Source: Marinilabiliales bacterium | GTDB lineage: Bacteria; Bacteroidota; Bacteroidia; Bacteroidales; ML635J-15 | Length of the DNA: 64,000 nucleotides | Assembly: GCA_002869385.1 (NCBI GenBank) | Contig: PKTB01000024.1 | Span: forward strand, 186,001-250,000 | Direction: 5' to 3' | Shown: one piece after another, positions 37,727-48,570 of the stretch | Layout: every line of letters starts with the position of its first letter | Numbering within the stretch: the first letter of the stretch is position 1 | Translations under genes and position numbers: made by a program | The notes under the pieces: model-generated | Told to the model about the DNA's origin: nothing | The model's database searches: none | What the model saw: the letters and a program-made list of their open reading frames with translations, nothing else

Positions 37727-40393
37727 TTATTCTTTAATGAATTGCTTTGTAAACGAGAATTCAGGAGTTTTTAGCTTAATGAAGTAAACACCCGGACGAA
37801 GGTCTTATAAGTCAACTTTTGTTTTCCCTTCAACTTCTTTAGAGGTAATAAACTGACCACTCATATTCATGATTTGATATGATTATAAGTTTTCATATTC
37901 AATATATAAGAAATCATTAGCCGGATTTGGATAAATACCTGTAAATGATTCATTCTCTTTGATAATAGTTGAGATATCAATTATAGTTGAATATGTTGCG
38001 CTACTACATTCATTAGTTACTGTAAGTGAAACAGTATAGCTTCCATCCATTAAATATGTAAAACTAGGATTTTCTTCAGTAGAAGTACTAGGTAAAAATT
38101 AATTATCACCAAAGTTCCATTCATATGAAGTTCCGTTTTCTGATTCGTTTGAGAAGTTTACTGTTGAGCCATCCACTGTATAAGTAAATGAGGATGTTGG
38201 CAGATTTGTACAATCAGAGATATTTATCATATCAATTGCAACTCCTTCTGTTTCACCTATTGCAAAATCACCATTATCAAAAACAAATCTTAATTTAACA
38301 TCTGCTTGTCCTGCTAGCTCAGGGACATCTGTTGAAACTTGAATCCAACCTTCTGAAGATCCGCTCCATGTTACAAAACCTAACATATCAGTACCATACC
38401 AGTTTGTGGATGCAAGACCTGCATTTATTGTATCCCATGTAGCTCCACCGTCAATAGTGTAAGAAACGAAAAAGTTTGTTGTTAATTGAGTTGTTTCATA
38501 TTGTACCATTGCTTTAAGAACAGGATTTGTTAAGCCACTAAAATCAAAACAAGGTGACTCAAGGAATGAAAGTTCGTTACTACTATTGTTTCCTGTTGCG
38601 TTTGTTACCCAAGCATAATCACCTTCAGCTGCAGCATTGATAAGAGTGTTTGCAGGCATTGCAAGCTCCATAGTAGAATTCTCGCCAAATGCCATCCATC
38701 AACCATTACCTGCTTCGAATGATTCTGTATAGTCACTTATAATAATTGTCTCTTGTGATGTAATATTTGCAGTTAATTCATCATTTGTATGGTCTTCATC
38801 ACCTGGTTGAATAGTCTTTGCAACAAAATCATAGGTTTCAAATGCTGATAAATCTGCTGTTTGAGTAAAGTTGTATAGGTATGTTTCTCCAGGAACCATT
38901 GTTACAGAGATAATTTCAGGAGAACTTAACCAAGTTACTCCACCGTCAAGAGAATAGTCTACTACAATATCAGAAATAGATTGAGCTCCAAAGTTTTCAA
39001 CTACTACTGAAATTGTTTCTGTTGCTGTTAAACCACAACCACTATTTGGGCCATGTAAAGCCACAACACCAACATCAGTTAATACAGCTTCTTTAACAGT
39101 AAAATCATCAATTGCTAGCCCTTCAGCAGCAAGAAAACCACTTTCATAGTTAATTCTGAATTTAACGTTTGATTTACCTACCAATTCAGCAGATTGAAGA
39201 TAGACTTCTTCCCAGGTGTCAGTTTCTTCAAATGTATATAAATCAACAGTCCATGTTGCACCACCATCAATTGATGCCTGAAGATTTGCAGAGTTTCCGT
39301 ATAATGAGAAATTAACCCAAGTGTAAAATTCAATTGTTGGAAGAAGTAGGCCTGATAAATCATAGCAAGGACTTTCAATATACGAAGTTTCACTTGTGTT
39401 TGTTGTACCATCTAGCGCAGTTACCCAAATATTATCACCTGAGTTTGCAGAGTTTATTACTAATTCTGGTAATAACTCATCAGGATTTCCGTATTCCCAT
39501 GATGAAGCTGTACCTCCAGTCAACCAATATCCATTATTTGTTTCAAAGTCTTCAGAAGCAGGAAAAGAACTGTAAACAGGCATATTAACAACTGTTTCAG
39601 ATAAAGTATTGTCGGTTAGATTTTCGTCTGTTACTAATGGAATTCCAACTTCTACTGTATGAGAACCTACACCTGATACGTCTGCAGGAGTAGCAAATTC
39701 GAAATAGTCTGTAGCCCCAGGATCAAGCGTTCCTGAGTATACTGCAGTTTGTGGACCTGTACCGTCGACATCAAAATAAATGTCAAAACCGGTTTGTGAA
39801 TTTAGACCAAGATTTTCGATATTACATCCGATTACTAAAGTTGTTAAACCACAATCAGAAACAATTCCTTCGATTGAAGTTACTGCAAGATCATCTTCAG
39901 CATTTTTGGTAATGTCGATATCAAAATTAACATTTGTAGCTTCACCAAGAAGAGCATTTGCTGAGCTAATGATAATGTAATAAGTAATTCCGCTTGTTAG
40001 GTTTACATCATTTAATGCGGGATTTGATTGTACATCATCAACATAAGCAACACAAGTTCCTACATCATGGCAACCTTCTGTAATAAATAATCCGAGATTA
40101 GCCATAGGTATTGTTGCAGAGGTGACAAGTTCAGTGTTAGATAACTCTACATTAATTTGCATGTCACTTGATGGAGTAATTGAAAGAACATAGTCTTCAT
40201 TATCCATTGATGCTGAAAGGCAAGCATCAGCACTTGTATAATCATTTAACATTCCAACAGTTGTCAGGCCAGATGCAGAATATGGTAATACTGTAACATC
40301 AACTGCAGTAGCACAATCTTGTTGTGCAAATGAATTAACACTAAATCCAAAAGCTATTAAAGCTATTGCGAACAGACGAATTGTTTGTTTCAT
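37727..40393 (-). pseudogene. Large secreted T9SS cargo protein with four in-frame stops
   Basis: One frame of about 889 codons runs from 40393 to TAA at 37727-37729. It starts with a signal peptide (MKQTIRLFAIALIAFGFSVNSFAQ), contains CARDB-like and MAM/jelly-roll-like repeats (SASIPMANLGLF, FETNNGYWLTGG, then FEAGNG-stop-WMAFG), a PKD domain (SYEWNFGDN), and a type IX sorting tail (IYPNPANDFLYIEYENL ... VYFIKL). In-frame stops are TGA 38699-38701 and TAA at 38099-38101, 37885-37887 and 37805-37807. Likely originals are Gly, Ser or Glu, Glu and Ser (VDLSDLRPGVYFIKL). With four stops this could be a genuine pseudogene, but the spectrum matches the intact-looking housekeeping genes. Confidence 0.8.
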
Positions 40394-40460
40394 AAGATTA
40401 AAATAATTAGTTGTTAAAATAGTTCTCGTTTAATTTCAGACAAAATTAGTTATTTTAAAT

Positions 40461-40490
40461 AAAAAAACCACCCATAAGGTGGTTTTTTTG
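40461..40490 (-). terminator. Rho-independent terminator after the POT transporter gene
   Basis: AAACCACC and GGTGGTTT with a CATAA-type loop, flanked by A7 and T7. It is bidirectional in shape and lies between the POT stop (40510) and the start of the T9SS cargo gene (40393). Confidence 0.9.
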
Positions 40491-40509
40491 CACTATTTAT
40501 TGTTGAAAA

Positions 40510-42060
40510 CTACTTAGCAACTCTTTCTAACCATTTCAGCATAAATATCATTGTAAACATTGATAATAGGCAAACGCTTACAAATACAGTCCATGTTAGC
40601 CATAAAGGAACACTTTCGTATAGAATAGCACCAATGAAAAGTAATTGATTACCAACAGCAGTTGCACCTAGCCATCCACCTTGCATAATTCCTTGTAAGT
40701 GAGGTGGAGCAACTTTAGAAACAAATGATATTCCTAATGGGCTAATAAATAATTCTGCGATAGTAAGTATGAAGTAAGTTCCAATTAATAGCATTGGAGT
40801 CACTTTAGAAGCTTGATCCAGAGGACTACCACCTTGTGCAGGGTCGATAGTGCTGAATAATGGAAGATCCATTGACCCTATTGACATCACAATATAAGCA
40901 GAAGCAGCGATAAACATACCAATTGCAATTTTCTTTGGTGTTGAAGGTTCTTTCCCTTTTGATCTTAGCCAACCAAATATTGCCATTATAATTGGTGTCA
41001 GAATTACAATAAATATTGGGTTAATTGACTGGAATATCTCAGCCCCTTGGATTTGAACGAAACCTAAATTGATGTTGATACTACTTAAATCAGTATAATC
41101 TCTGGCAAACATTGTTAATGTAAGACCATTTTGATGGAATGAGAACCAGAAGAAAATTACGATTCCGAATACTGCAAATAAAGCATATAAGCGCTGCTTG
41201 ATCTCTTTTGCGCTCATTTTAATTTCATTACTGTCTGTTGTTTCTTTATCTTCAGTTTTTGCTTTTTTCTGTACGTTAGGGAATTTCTTCTTGTTAGCTA
41301 GATAAATTGCTAATGAGATTGCCATTGCGCCAATAGCAGCAGCAAAAGCATAGTGGAAACCAGTTGTGAAAACATTTAGATAATCAGCTGCGAATGCGCT
41401 TAAATCACCTCCAGCCTGACCACCTACTTCAACCATCGCTGTTTTGTAACTTGCAAGAGCATCTCCGCTAAGACCACCTTCTAGTTGTTGGTGACATAAA
41501 GCATGAAGATCTGCATTGTAAGCAAAACCATGTTTTCCTAACCACCAGTTACGGATACCAATAGCTGTAAAAGGAGCGAAGATAGCACCAACATTAATAA
41601 ACATGTAGAATAATGAGAATCCTGAATCTCTCATTTTACCAAATGTAGGATTATCATACATTTGACCAACAAGTGCCTGAAGGTTACCTTTAAATAACCC
41701 ATTTCCAAATGCAATTGTAAACAATCCTATGCAGGTTACGATAAGCATTAGAGTTTTGTTTGCAACTGGTGTAGGTGAAGGAATCGCAATCATAACATAT
41801 CCAGCTGCCATAACAAACAGACCTGTCATAATTACACCTTTGTAGTTTCTAATTCTGTCAGCAATAATACCTCCGACGAAAGCTAAAATGTAGATAGAAA
41901 AGTAAAATACAGAATAAATTAATCCAGCATCTTTACCGTTCAAGCCAAATTTTGCCTGTAAGAAAAGTACCAAAATCGCCATCATTGTATAAAAACCAAA
42001 GCGTTCGCCCATGTTTGCCAGTGACGCCGCCATTAATCCTTTCGGGTGATTTTTGAACAT
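40510..42060 (-). CDS. Proton-dependent oligopeptide (POT/PTR) transporter
   Basis: The protein has 516 residues and about 14 transmembrane helices. It starts with the family motif in helix 1 (MGERFGFYTMMAILVLFLQ; ExxERFxYY-type), and later has GLFKGNLQALVGQMY, DSGFSLFYMFINVGAIFAP and FISPLGISFVSKVAPPHLQGIMQGGW. POT proteins import di- and tripeptides with protons across the inner membrane. The gene is transcribed alone from a start at 42060, with a terminator 20 bp past its stop. Confidence 0.93.
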   Translation of the reverse strand: MFKNHPKGLMAASLANMGERFGFYTMMAILVLFLQAKFGLNGKDAGLIYSVFYFSIYILAFVGGIIADRIRNYKGVIMTGLFVMAAGYVMIAIPSPTPVANKTLMLIVTCIGLFTIAFGNGLFKGNLQALVGQMYDNPTFGKMRDSGFSLFYMFINVGAIFAPFTAIGIRNWWLGKHGFAYNADLHALCHQQLEGGLSGDALASYKTAMVEVGGQAGGDLSAFAADYLNVFTTGFHYAFAAAIGAMAISLAIYLANKKKFPNVQKKAKTEDKETTDSNEIKMSAKEIKQRLYALFAVFGIVIFFWFSFHQNGLTLTMFARDYTDLSSININLGFVQIQGAEIFQSINPIFIVILTPIIMAIFGWLRSKGKEPSTPKKIAIGMFIAASAYIVMSIGSMDLPLFSTIDPAQGGSPLDQASKVTPMLLIGTYFILTIAELFISPLGISFVSKVAPPHLQGIMQGGWLGATAVGNQLLFIGAILYESVPLWLTWTVFVSVCLLSMFTMIFMLKWLERVAK

Positions 42061-42236
42061 AATATAAGTTTTAGTTATTAATAAATCTTATTAATCGAAT
42101 GGCAAATATAGAAATCTTTTTTAATTTTCATACCTAAATATAGCTTAATTTATACAATTAATATTTACACGCTTATAGCTAGAAATTGATGTATATGTAA
42201 AGATTTTTTATCTTTACATTACTAAAAATCAATTTT

Positions 42237-43742
42237 ATGAAATTATTTAAATCTTCACAAATAAGAGAAATAGATAAATATACTATTGAAAATGAACCAA
42301 TAGCTTCAATTGACTTAATGGAAAGAGCTGCGAGTGGGGTTTATAATGAAATTGCAGAAAGATTTGACAAAACTTATAAATTTTCAGTAGTTGCAGGTCC
42401 TGGTAATAATGGTGGAGACGGATTAGTTGTAGCTCGTTTATTATTAGATTCAGGTTATCAGGTTGATGTTTATATATTACGTTTTGCAAAATAAATGAGC
42501 GATGACTGTGAGATTAATTTAAACAGGCTTAAAGATAAATATCTTGATTCAGTTTTTGATATTAAAAAAACTTCAGACCTGGAATTCAAAGAAAATGACA
42601 TTATAATTGATGCAATTTTTGGAAGTGGATTAAAAAGAGAGACAGGAGGAGAGTTTGCTGATGTTATAAAAAAAATCAATCAATCTGGGAACATAGTTTT
42701 ATCAGTTGATATTCCATCCGGATTGTTCGGGGAAGATAATACAGATAATAATGGTGCAATAGTGAATGCATGTATTACATACGCACTTTAGTTTCCATCC
42801 ATTTCTATGATGTTCGCCGAGAATTATAAGTATTTTGGTGATGTAATAGTCGTTCCAATAGGTTTAAGTCCTGAAGTAATTCTTAAAACTCAATCTGATT
42901 ATAATATTTTAGATAATGAATATGTTCAGTCTAATTTTAGGCATAGAGAACCATTTGAGCATAAAGGTGATTTTGGGCATCTTTTGATAATTGCGGGGAG
43001 TTATGGAAAAGCAGGAGCAGCTGTTTTAGCTTCAAAAGCCGCTATCAATACAGGAGCTGGCTTGGTGACAGCACATTTGCCCGTTAAACTTGTTGATATT
43101 ATGCAAATGTCTGTTCCCGAGGTGATGATTAGTGTAGATAAACATACAGAATACTGTAGTGGTGTAGAAAGTATTTTTAAATATAATGCAATTGCAATTG
43201 GACCTGGTTATTGTACAAAAAATGTAAGTAAACAATTGCTATTGCAAGTACTGAAAATGATAAAAGTTCCACTTGTTTTAGATGCAGATGCTTTAAATAT
43301 CTTGTCAGAAATTCCTGATTTTGTTGATTTATTGCCAAAGGGCACAATCCTGACTCCACATCCGAAGGAGTTTGAACGTTTGTTTGGTAAATTCGATAAT
43401 ACATATCATAAACTTGAATTTATGAGAAAAACAGCAATAGATAAATCTATTGTAATTGTTTTAAAAGGTGGGATTACAGCAATAGCTTTACCAGATGGTA
43501 GGATATTTTTTAATAATTGTGGAAATCCAGGTATGGCAACCGGAGGTAGTGGAGATGTTCTTACTGGAATTATAGGTTCTTTATTAGCTCAAAAATACAC
43601 ACCAGAGAATGCTGCAATTCTAGGTGTTTGGTTTCATTCAAATGCCGGAGATTTAGCTGAAATGCATGTTTCACAAATGGCCTTGACTGCATCTGATATA
43701 ATAGATTGTCTAGGAGATATTTTTTCATGGTATGAAATATAA
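42237..43742 (+). pseudogene. nnr: Bifunctional NAD(P)H-hydrate epimerase / ADP-dependent dehydratase with two in-frame stops
   Basis: A single frame of 502 codons (normal length) starts at 42237 and ends at 43742. The N-terminal epimerase has SSQIREIDKYTIENEPIASIDLMERAA and VVAGPGNNGGDGLVVARLL; the C-terminal dehydratase has VIAGSYGKAGAAVLASKAAINTGAGLV, LVLDADALNIL, LTPHPKEFERLFG and CGNPGMATGGSGDVLTGI. Stops are TAA at 42492-42494 (FAK-stop-MSDDC) and TAG at 42789-42791 (YAL-stop-FPSIS), where relatives have Gln before the Pro (CAG to TAG, the one C:G to T:A case). The enzyme repairs damaged NAD(P)H hydrates. A TATCTTTA -7-like element precedes it. Confidence 0.9.
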
Positions 43743-43787
43743 TCATTAATCAGATTTGAATAAATATAATGAATTAAAAAGATTTTA

Positions 43788-43795
43788 TATTTTTG
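43788..43795 (+). promoter_or_regulatory. -7 promoter element before the DUF4831 gene
   Basis: TATTTTTG matches TANNTTTG and lies 24 bp before the ATG at 43820. A -33 TTTG is not at the usual distance. Confidence 0.5.
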
Positions 43796-43819
43796 TGTTG
43801 AATAAAAAATGATATTAGT

Positions 43820-44995
43820 ATGAAGAAGTTGATAGGAATAACACTTTTATTTTCAATAAGTTTGTTGTCAATTGCACAAATTAAAGTTGTGCCTATAACA
43901 GATACTATTTTACAACTCAAAAAAAATGCTCCGGTTTATTTTTTGCCTCAGAAAATAGTTAGTGTTAGAGTATATGTTGAAACAAGACATTTTATACCGG
44001 GACCTTTTTCAAAATTTGCTGAGAAATACCTACTTATTGATGATGCCCCAATTGTTGAAACATCAATTTCCGATATAGTTGGTGTTGAATTTAATGAGAT
44101 TTCTGTAGTTGACCCTTCAGCGGGTTATTTTATCTTAAAAAATGAAGCGGATATTCAGTTTGACAAAAGAGGTGTTATTGCCGTATACAATGGTCGTAAA
44201 GCAAAGAAGAATTTAATAATTGAAGATAATGAAATATGTTATCTAAATTTACCTGATTATTTTGACCAGGATCAAATTATATTCACTGATTACAGTGTTA
44301 AAAGAAACTTTACCGGTATTACAGACACAACTTACAAAGTAATTGAGTTAGATTCGGTTTTTCAAAAAATTCCTGTTTATAATACTGTTATTACAAGTAA
44401 AGACTTTGAGCAAAAAGCAGAAGAAGCAGCAAATTTTATTATTAAACTTCGTAAGCGCAGATTTAAACTCCAGACAGCACAATTTGATGACCAAAAACCT
44501 CCAAAAGATCTAAAGGAAATAATAAAACAATTGGATGAACTTGAAAAACAGTATCTGGAGCTGTTTTTAGGCAAAGAAATCGTGAATAAAAATACATTTT
44601 ATGCTGTGTATAAACCAAAAGCAGATAAAATAGATGATAAAGTTCTCTTGTTTTATATTTCTGATGAAAGTGGTATTAGTAAAGATGAAACTCCTGATAG
44701 TGAACCAGTTTATTTGAAAACTCACAATTGTGGAGTAATGTCGGAGTTAACGGCATTTTATAATCGACAAGAAGATTTAAACGAAAAAGAAAAGGCAAAA
44801 GGTCTTTTTTATCGGATTCCAGGGCATGGAAGTTTTGTAGTTGAATTGGATGGTCATGAATATGCAAAACAAGTCTTAACTATTCCTCAATATGGTATAA
44901 TAAATAATTTGCCGGCTAAAATGTTTAAAAATAAACATTTAAAAATACTATTCGATATTGAAAACGGTTCTATAGAAAGAATCAGCAATGAATGA
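43820..44995 (+). CDS. DUF4831 family exported protein
   Basis: The product has 391 residues with a signal peptide (MKKLIGITLLFSISLLSIAQ). The family segments are present: VYFLPQKIVSVRVYVETRHFIPGPFSKFAEKYLLIDD and the C-terminal GLFYRIPGHGSFVVELDG. DUF4831 proteins are periplasmic or surface proteins of Bacteroidota of unknown function, often next to outer-membrane genes. The stop overlaps the next ATG by 4 bp, so the two are co-translated. Confidence 0.85.
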   Translation: MKKLIGITLLFSISLLSIAQIKVVPITDTILQLKKNAPVYFLPQKIVSVRVYVETRHFIPGPFSKFAEKYLLIDDAPIVETSISDIVGVEFNEISVVDPSAGYFILKNEADIQFDKRGVIAVYNGRKAKKNLIIEDNEICYLNLPDYFDQDQIIFTDYSVKRNFTGITDTTYKVIELDSVFQKIPVYNTVITSKDFEQKAEEAANFIIKLRKRRFKLQTAQFDDQKPPKDLKEIIKQLDELEKQYLELFLGKEIVNKNTFYAVYKPKADKIDDKVLLFYISDESGISKDETPDSEPVYLKTHNCGVMSELTAFYNRQEDLNEKEKAKGLFYRIPGHGSFVVELDGHEYAKQVLTIPQYGIINNLPAKMFKNKHLKILFDIENGSIERISNE

Positions 44996-46683
44996 GAATA
45001 AATTTTAAATATCTTATTTTTGGAATAATAGTATTTCTTTCTCATAACTTGAATGCGCAGGTATTGGAAATATTTGTCAGATCAGATGAGAATTCTGAGT
45101 ATCAAATATCTTCCAAATCAAGTGTAAATGATTCTGTACAGCTTTATTCAAAATTAAATAGCAAGTATCTTGAATATATGTCAGATGCTTATATTCTTGC
45201 CGGCTATGATAGTATAATTATTGATAGTTCTAATGTAAAAGCATACTTCACTTCAGTAGAACAGTTTGAATGGGGGCGAATTGATCTGATATATCCAGAC
45301 AGTTTAACTTTTAACGGGGCAAATAGATTTGTAAAGCAAAAGGATATAAATCCTGATGAGTTGTTTCAAAATATTGATGACATTTTAAAAGAAGCAGCGA
45401 ATCAAGGTTATCCTTTTTGTGAGCTTAAATTTGATTCTTTGGACTTTGTTGAAAATTTAGCAAATACTACGGTAAAGATACTGCCCGGACAGTATTATGT
45501 ATTTGATAGTATTCAAATAAAGTCTGATTTGAAAATTCGCCAGCATTATGTAGAAACTTATTTGGATATCAAAAAAGGCGATCCATTTTCAATTAAGCAA
45601 GTTGATCAAATAGAAAAAAAGATTAATGATTTACAGTACGTTGAGTTGTCTCGTCCATTTCAACTTGCATTTGGTGAAGACCATGCAGACTTAATATTAT
45701 ATCTTAAAAAGAAGAAGGCAAATAGTTTTAACGGTATGATTGGCATATTGCAGAATAATAAAACAACCGGTAAGCTTCTAATAACAGGTGATGTTAACTT
45801 GTTTTTATTAAATAGTTTTGGAGCCGGGGAATTGTTTTCGTTCCGTTGGCAAAAGTTTGAAGCATTAAGTCAAAACCTAAATTCAGAGTTTTCAATTCCA
45901 TATTTATTTAAAACTCGATTCGGTGTCGGAGCTTTATTTGATATTGAAAAAAAAGACTCGACATACCTAAATACCGATTTTACAGGCCGTATAATATTTG
46001 GAAATAATACTAGCAATGGGTTCGAACTCTTCTTTACCAGAAGTGCTTCATTTCTACTTAATAGCGATAGTGTAGTAAATAATAACTTATCGGATTATAC
46101 GACCAATTTATTCGGAACTTCGTACAGATATTCAAATACAGATAATTATTTAGCACCACGAAAAGGAATTAAATTGTATTTAAGTTCTTCATTTGGGACA
46201 AAAGCATTTGAAACTGAAACAGATTTAGAAGCGAAACCGGTTTTTCAAAATAAAACTAGACTTGAAATCAGTTATTATGTGCCGCTATTCACGTATATGG
46301 CCTTAAAATTTAGAAGCTTAAGCTCAATGATTTATTCAGAACAGATTTTTGATAATGAACTTGATTTGCTAGGTGGTTTAAAAACAATAAGAGGTTTTGA
46401 TGAATTATCATTACCGGTATCTTCTTATAGTGTTTTAAACAATGAGATAAGGTATATATTTGAAAGAGAATCTGCATTATTCGTGTTTTATGATTTGGCA
46501 TACTTTGAGAAGCGATATACTCTAAACGATTCTTTTAATTATGCTATGGGATTTGGTGCGGGTCTTGATTTGAAAACAAATGCAGGAATCTTTACAATAG
46601 TTTTTGCTGTTGGAAAACAAAATCAAAACCCGTTTCAGTTTAATAGCTCAAAAATACATTTTGGATATACCAGCTCTTTCTAA
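44992..46683 (+). CDS. Omp85/BamA-like outer-membrane protein
   Basis: The protein has 563 residues with a signal peptide (MRINFKYLIFGIIVFLSHNLNA). The N-terminal half has POTRA-like units (VKQKDINPDELFQNIDDILKEAANQGYPFCELKFDS; YVETYLDIKKGDPFSIKQVDQIEKKI), and the C-terminal half is a barrel with the Omp85 segment GGLKTIRGFDELS (VRGY/F-type) and a final strand. It probably inserts or translocates proteins at the outer membrane, like TamA or ShlB relatives. Partner: the co-translated DUF4831 gene. Confidence 0.85.
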   Translation: MRINFKYLIFGIIVFLSHNLNAQVLEIFVRSDENSEYQISSKSSVNDSVQLYSKLNSKYLEYMSDAYILAGYDSIIIDSSNVKAYFTSVEQFEWGRIDLIYPDSLTFNGANRFVKQKDINPDELFQNIDDILKEAANQGYPFCELKFDSLDFVENLANTTVKILPGQYYVFDSIQIKSDLKIRQHYVETYLDIKKGDPFSIKQVDQIEKKINDLQYVELSRPFQLAFGEDHADLILYLKKKKANSFNGMIGILQNNKTTGKLLITGDVNLFLLNSFGAGELFSFRWQKFEALSQNLNSEFSIPYLFKTRFGVGALFDIEKKDSTYLNTDFTGRIIFGNNTSNGFELFFTRSASFLLNSDSVVNNNLSDYTTNLFGTSYRYSNTDNYLAPRKGIKLYLSSSFGTKAFETETDLEAKPVFQNKTRLEISYYVPLFTYMALKFRSLSSMIYSEQIFDNELDLLGGLKTIRGFDELSLPVSSYSVLNNEIRYIFERESALFVFYDLAYFEKRYTLNDSFNYAMGFGAGLDLKTNAGIFTIVFAVGKQNQNPFQFNSSKIHFGYTSSF

Positions 46684-46741
46684 AATTGTAATAAAATCAT
46701 AAAAAAATGATGGTTTGTATTATCTGTTTTGAAAAATGTCG

Positions 46742-46749
46742 TATTTTTG
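46742..46749 (+). promoter_or_regulatory. -7 promoter element of the sensor kinase gene
   Basis: TATTTTTG matches TANNTTTG. Because it lies downstream of the ATG at 46736, that ATG cannot be the start of the kinase; the true start is further in. Confidence 0.5.
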
Positions 46750-46771
46750 CCCATGTAAACAATTTGTTGTA

Positions 46772-47809
46772 GTGGGTGAAACATCAAATAAATATTATTT
46801 ATTAAATGCTAAATACACAGTATTAAATCACTTTGCTTTTTGGATAGCTTATTTGCTATATAGTGGATTAATTCAGCACTTCGGTACCGGATTTGGTGAT
46901 TATAGGGTGTTTCCGGTAATTTTCATCATCGATTTTATATGCGTTTATTTTACTCTACATTTTCTTATACCTCGTTTTATTGTTAAAAAGCAAAATCTGG
47001 TAAACTTCTTCTTGTATGTTTTGCTAATAATCTTTTTAAACCTTGCATTAAATTTTGTTTTACAAAATTTCGTTGTAGGAGATGGTGTGGAATCATTATA
47101 TAAATGCTTAGAGAGACAAGCTTATAGTTTTCAATTCTCTTTGGTTTTTATTTTAGTTGCAATTGGTATTAAGGTTTTTAAAATTAATTTATCAAACTCT
47201 GAAGAAATACGCAGGTTAGAAAAGGAAAAAATAACATCAGAACTAGATTTTCTGAAGAATCAAATAAATCCACACTTCTTATTTAATGTTCTGAATAATA
47301 TTTATATACAAACCAGAATTGAACCAAAAAAATCGGCTGATATGATTTTAAAACTTTCTGATTTGTTAAGATATCAGCTCTACGAATGTTCTCAAGATAA
47401 GGTAATGTTAAAGTCTGAAGTTGACTATTTAAAGAATTATGTCGAACTCCAGAAAATGAGACTATCAAAAATTGATATAAAATTTGAACAAAAGGGTAGT
47501 TTTCAGGGTTTAATGATATATCCTTTTATGTTTATTCCATTTTTGGAAAATTCATTTAAACATGGAGTAAGTTCGAAGTGTGTGAACAATTTTATTTATA
47601 TATTTGTTGAAATTGTAGAAAAAAATGTTATCTTTGTGGTGAAAAACTCTAAAATTGACACAAGTAACAATAGTCTTAAAAAACAGGGTGGAATAGGATT
47701 GAAGAATATAGAAAGACGGCTAGAATTGTTATACAAAGATAATTACGAGTTAAAAATAGAAGATAGAGAAGAAAATTATAATGTTGAATTAAAAATAAGC
47801 CTAAAATGA
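46772..47809 (+). CDS. LytS-family sensor histidine kinase
   Basis: The protein has about 345 residues; I place the start at GTG 46772 (VGETSNKYYLL) because the longer ATG at 46736 falls before the promoter. Four transmembrane helices occupy the first 140 residues (FAFWIAYLLYSGLIQHF, FPVIFIIDFICVYFTLHFL, FFLYVLLIIFLNLALNFVL, FQFSLVFILVAIGIKVF). The kinase domain has FLKNQINPHFLFNVLNNIYI with the phosphorylated His in NPHFLFN, then an ATP-binding part with IPFLENSFKHGV and GGIGLKNIERRLEL. Its stop overlaps the response-regulator ATG by 4 bp, so the pair acts together. Confidence 0.85.
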   Translation: MGETSNKYYLLNAKYTVLNHFAFWIAYLLYSGLIQHFGTGFGDYRVFPVIFIIDFICVYFTLHFLIPRFIVKKQNLVNFFLYVLLIIFLNLALNFVLQNFVVGDGVESLYKCLERQAYSFQFSLVFILVAIGIKVFKINLSNSEEIRRLEKEKITSELDFLKNQINPHFLFNVLNNIYIQTRIEPKKSADMILKLSDLLRYQLYECSQDKVMLKSEVDYLKNYVELQKMRLSKIDIKFEQKGSFQGLMIYPFMFIPFLENSFKHGVSSKCVNNFIYIFVEIVEKNVIFVVKNSKIDTSNNSLKKQGGIGLKNIERRLELLYKDNYELKIEDREENYNVELKISLK

Positions 47810-48519
47810 TGAAATGTATAATTGTAGATGACGAGCCTTTAGCACGCGAAGGTATGAAAATGAACATCGGAGAGTTATCTAATTTGAAGTTGGTAGGTGA
47901 GTTTGAAGATGCTACTTCTGCGAATGAGTATCTACAGAAGAATGATGTAGATATTATGTTCCTTGACATCGAAATGCCAGGCGTTTCAGGTTTAGAGTTT
48001 TTAAGAAGTTTAAACAATGCACCAATGGTGATACTTACAACTGCATATCCTCAATACGCGGTTGAAGCTTATGAATTGGATGTTGTTGACTATCTTGTAA
48101 AACCTGTAAAACTTGACAGGTTCATCAAAGCAGTAGCTAAAGCTGAAGAATTTATCAGATTGTCTGAAAGTACTGCAGTTTTTGAAGCTATTGAAGATGA
48201 CTTTATTTTTATCAAATCTGAAAGAAAATATGTTAAAATCAGATTTGATGAGCTATTATTCATCGAGGGTCTGAAAGACTATGTTATCGTTCATGCTACT
48301 CATGGTAAATACATGACTGCAATGAATGTGAAAACTATTCACAACAAACTTCCTGAAGAAATCTTCTTCAGAGTAAGTAAATCATTTATTATCAATGTAA
48401 ATCATATTGACGATATTGATGGTAATTATGTTAATATTAAAGAAAATAGAGTGCCGATAGGTCGCTCATATAGGGACGTTTTCTTAGAGTTTGTGAATAG
48501 ACGTTTATTAAGACGCTAG
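47806..48519 (+). CDS. LytTR-family response regulator
   Basis: The protein has 237 residues. The receiver domain has the acidic pocket DDEPLAREG, the phospho-acceptor Asp in IMFLDIEMPGVSG (about residue 54), the T in LTTAYPQYAVEAYELDVVDYLVKPV (the Lys at the end of the last strand). The C-terminal LytTR DNA-binding domain has FIKSERKYVKIRFDELLFIEGLKDYV and FFRVSKSFIINVNHIDDI. It is co-translated with its kinase at 46772. Confidence 0.95.
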   Translation: MMKCIIVDDEPLAREGMKMNIGELSNLKLVGEFEDATSANEYLQKNDVDIMFLDIEMPGVSGLEFLRSLNNAPMVILTTAYPQYAVEAYELDVVDYLVKPVKLDRFIKAVAKAEEFIRLSESTAVFEAIEDDFIFIKSERKYVKIRFDELLFIEGLKDYVIVHATHGKYMTAMNVKTIHNKLPEEIFFRVSKSFIINVNHIDDIDGNYVNIKENRVPIGRSYRDVFLEFVNRRLLRR

Positions 48520-48535
48520 AAACAAAAAGATTTAA

Positions 48536-48570
48536 AAAAAAATAGTATCTTTACAGGTACTATTTTTTTT
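48536..48570 (+). terminator. Terminator between the LytTR and HPt genes
   Basis: AATAGTA (48541-48547) and TACTATT (48558-48564) with a 10-nt loop, followed by T8 that runs straight into the HPt ATG at 48571. It could also act as an attenuator for the HPt gene. Confidence 0.65.

Noticed and set aside
46736..46771. ATG at 46736 as the start of the LytS kinase
   Set aside because: A TANNTTTG promoter element lies downstream of it (46742-46749), so translation probably begins at GTG 46772.
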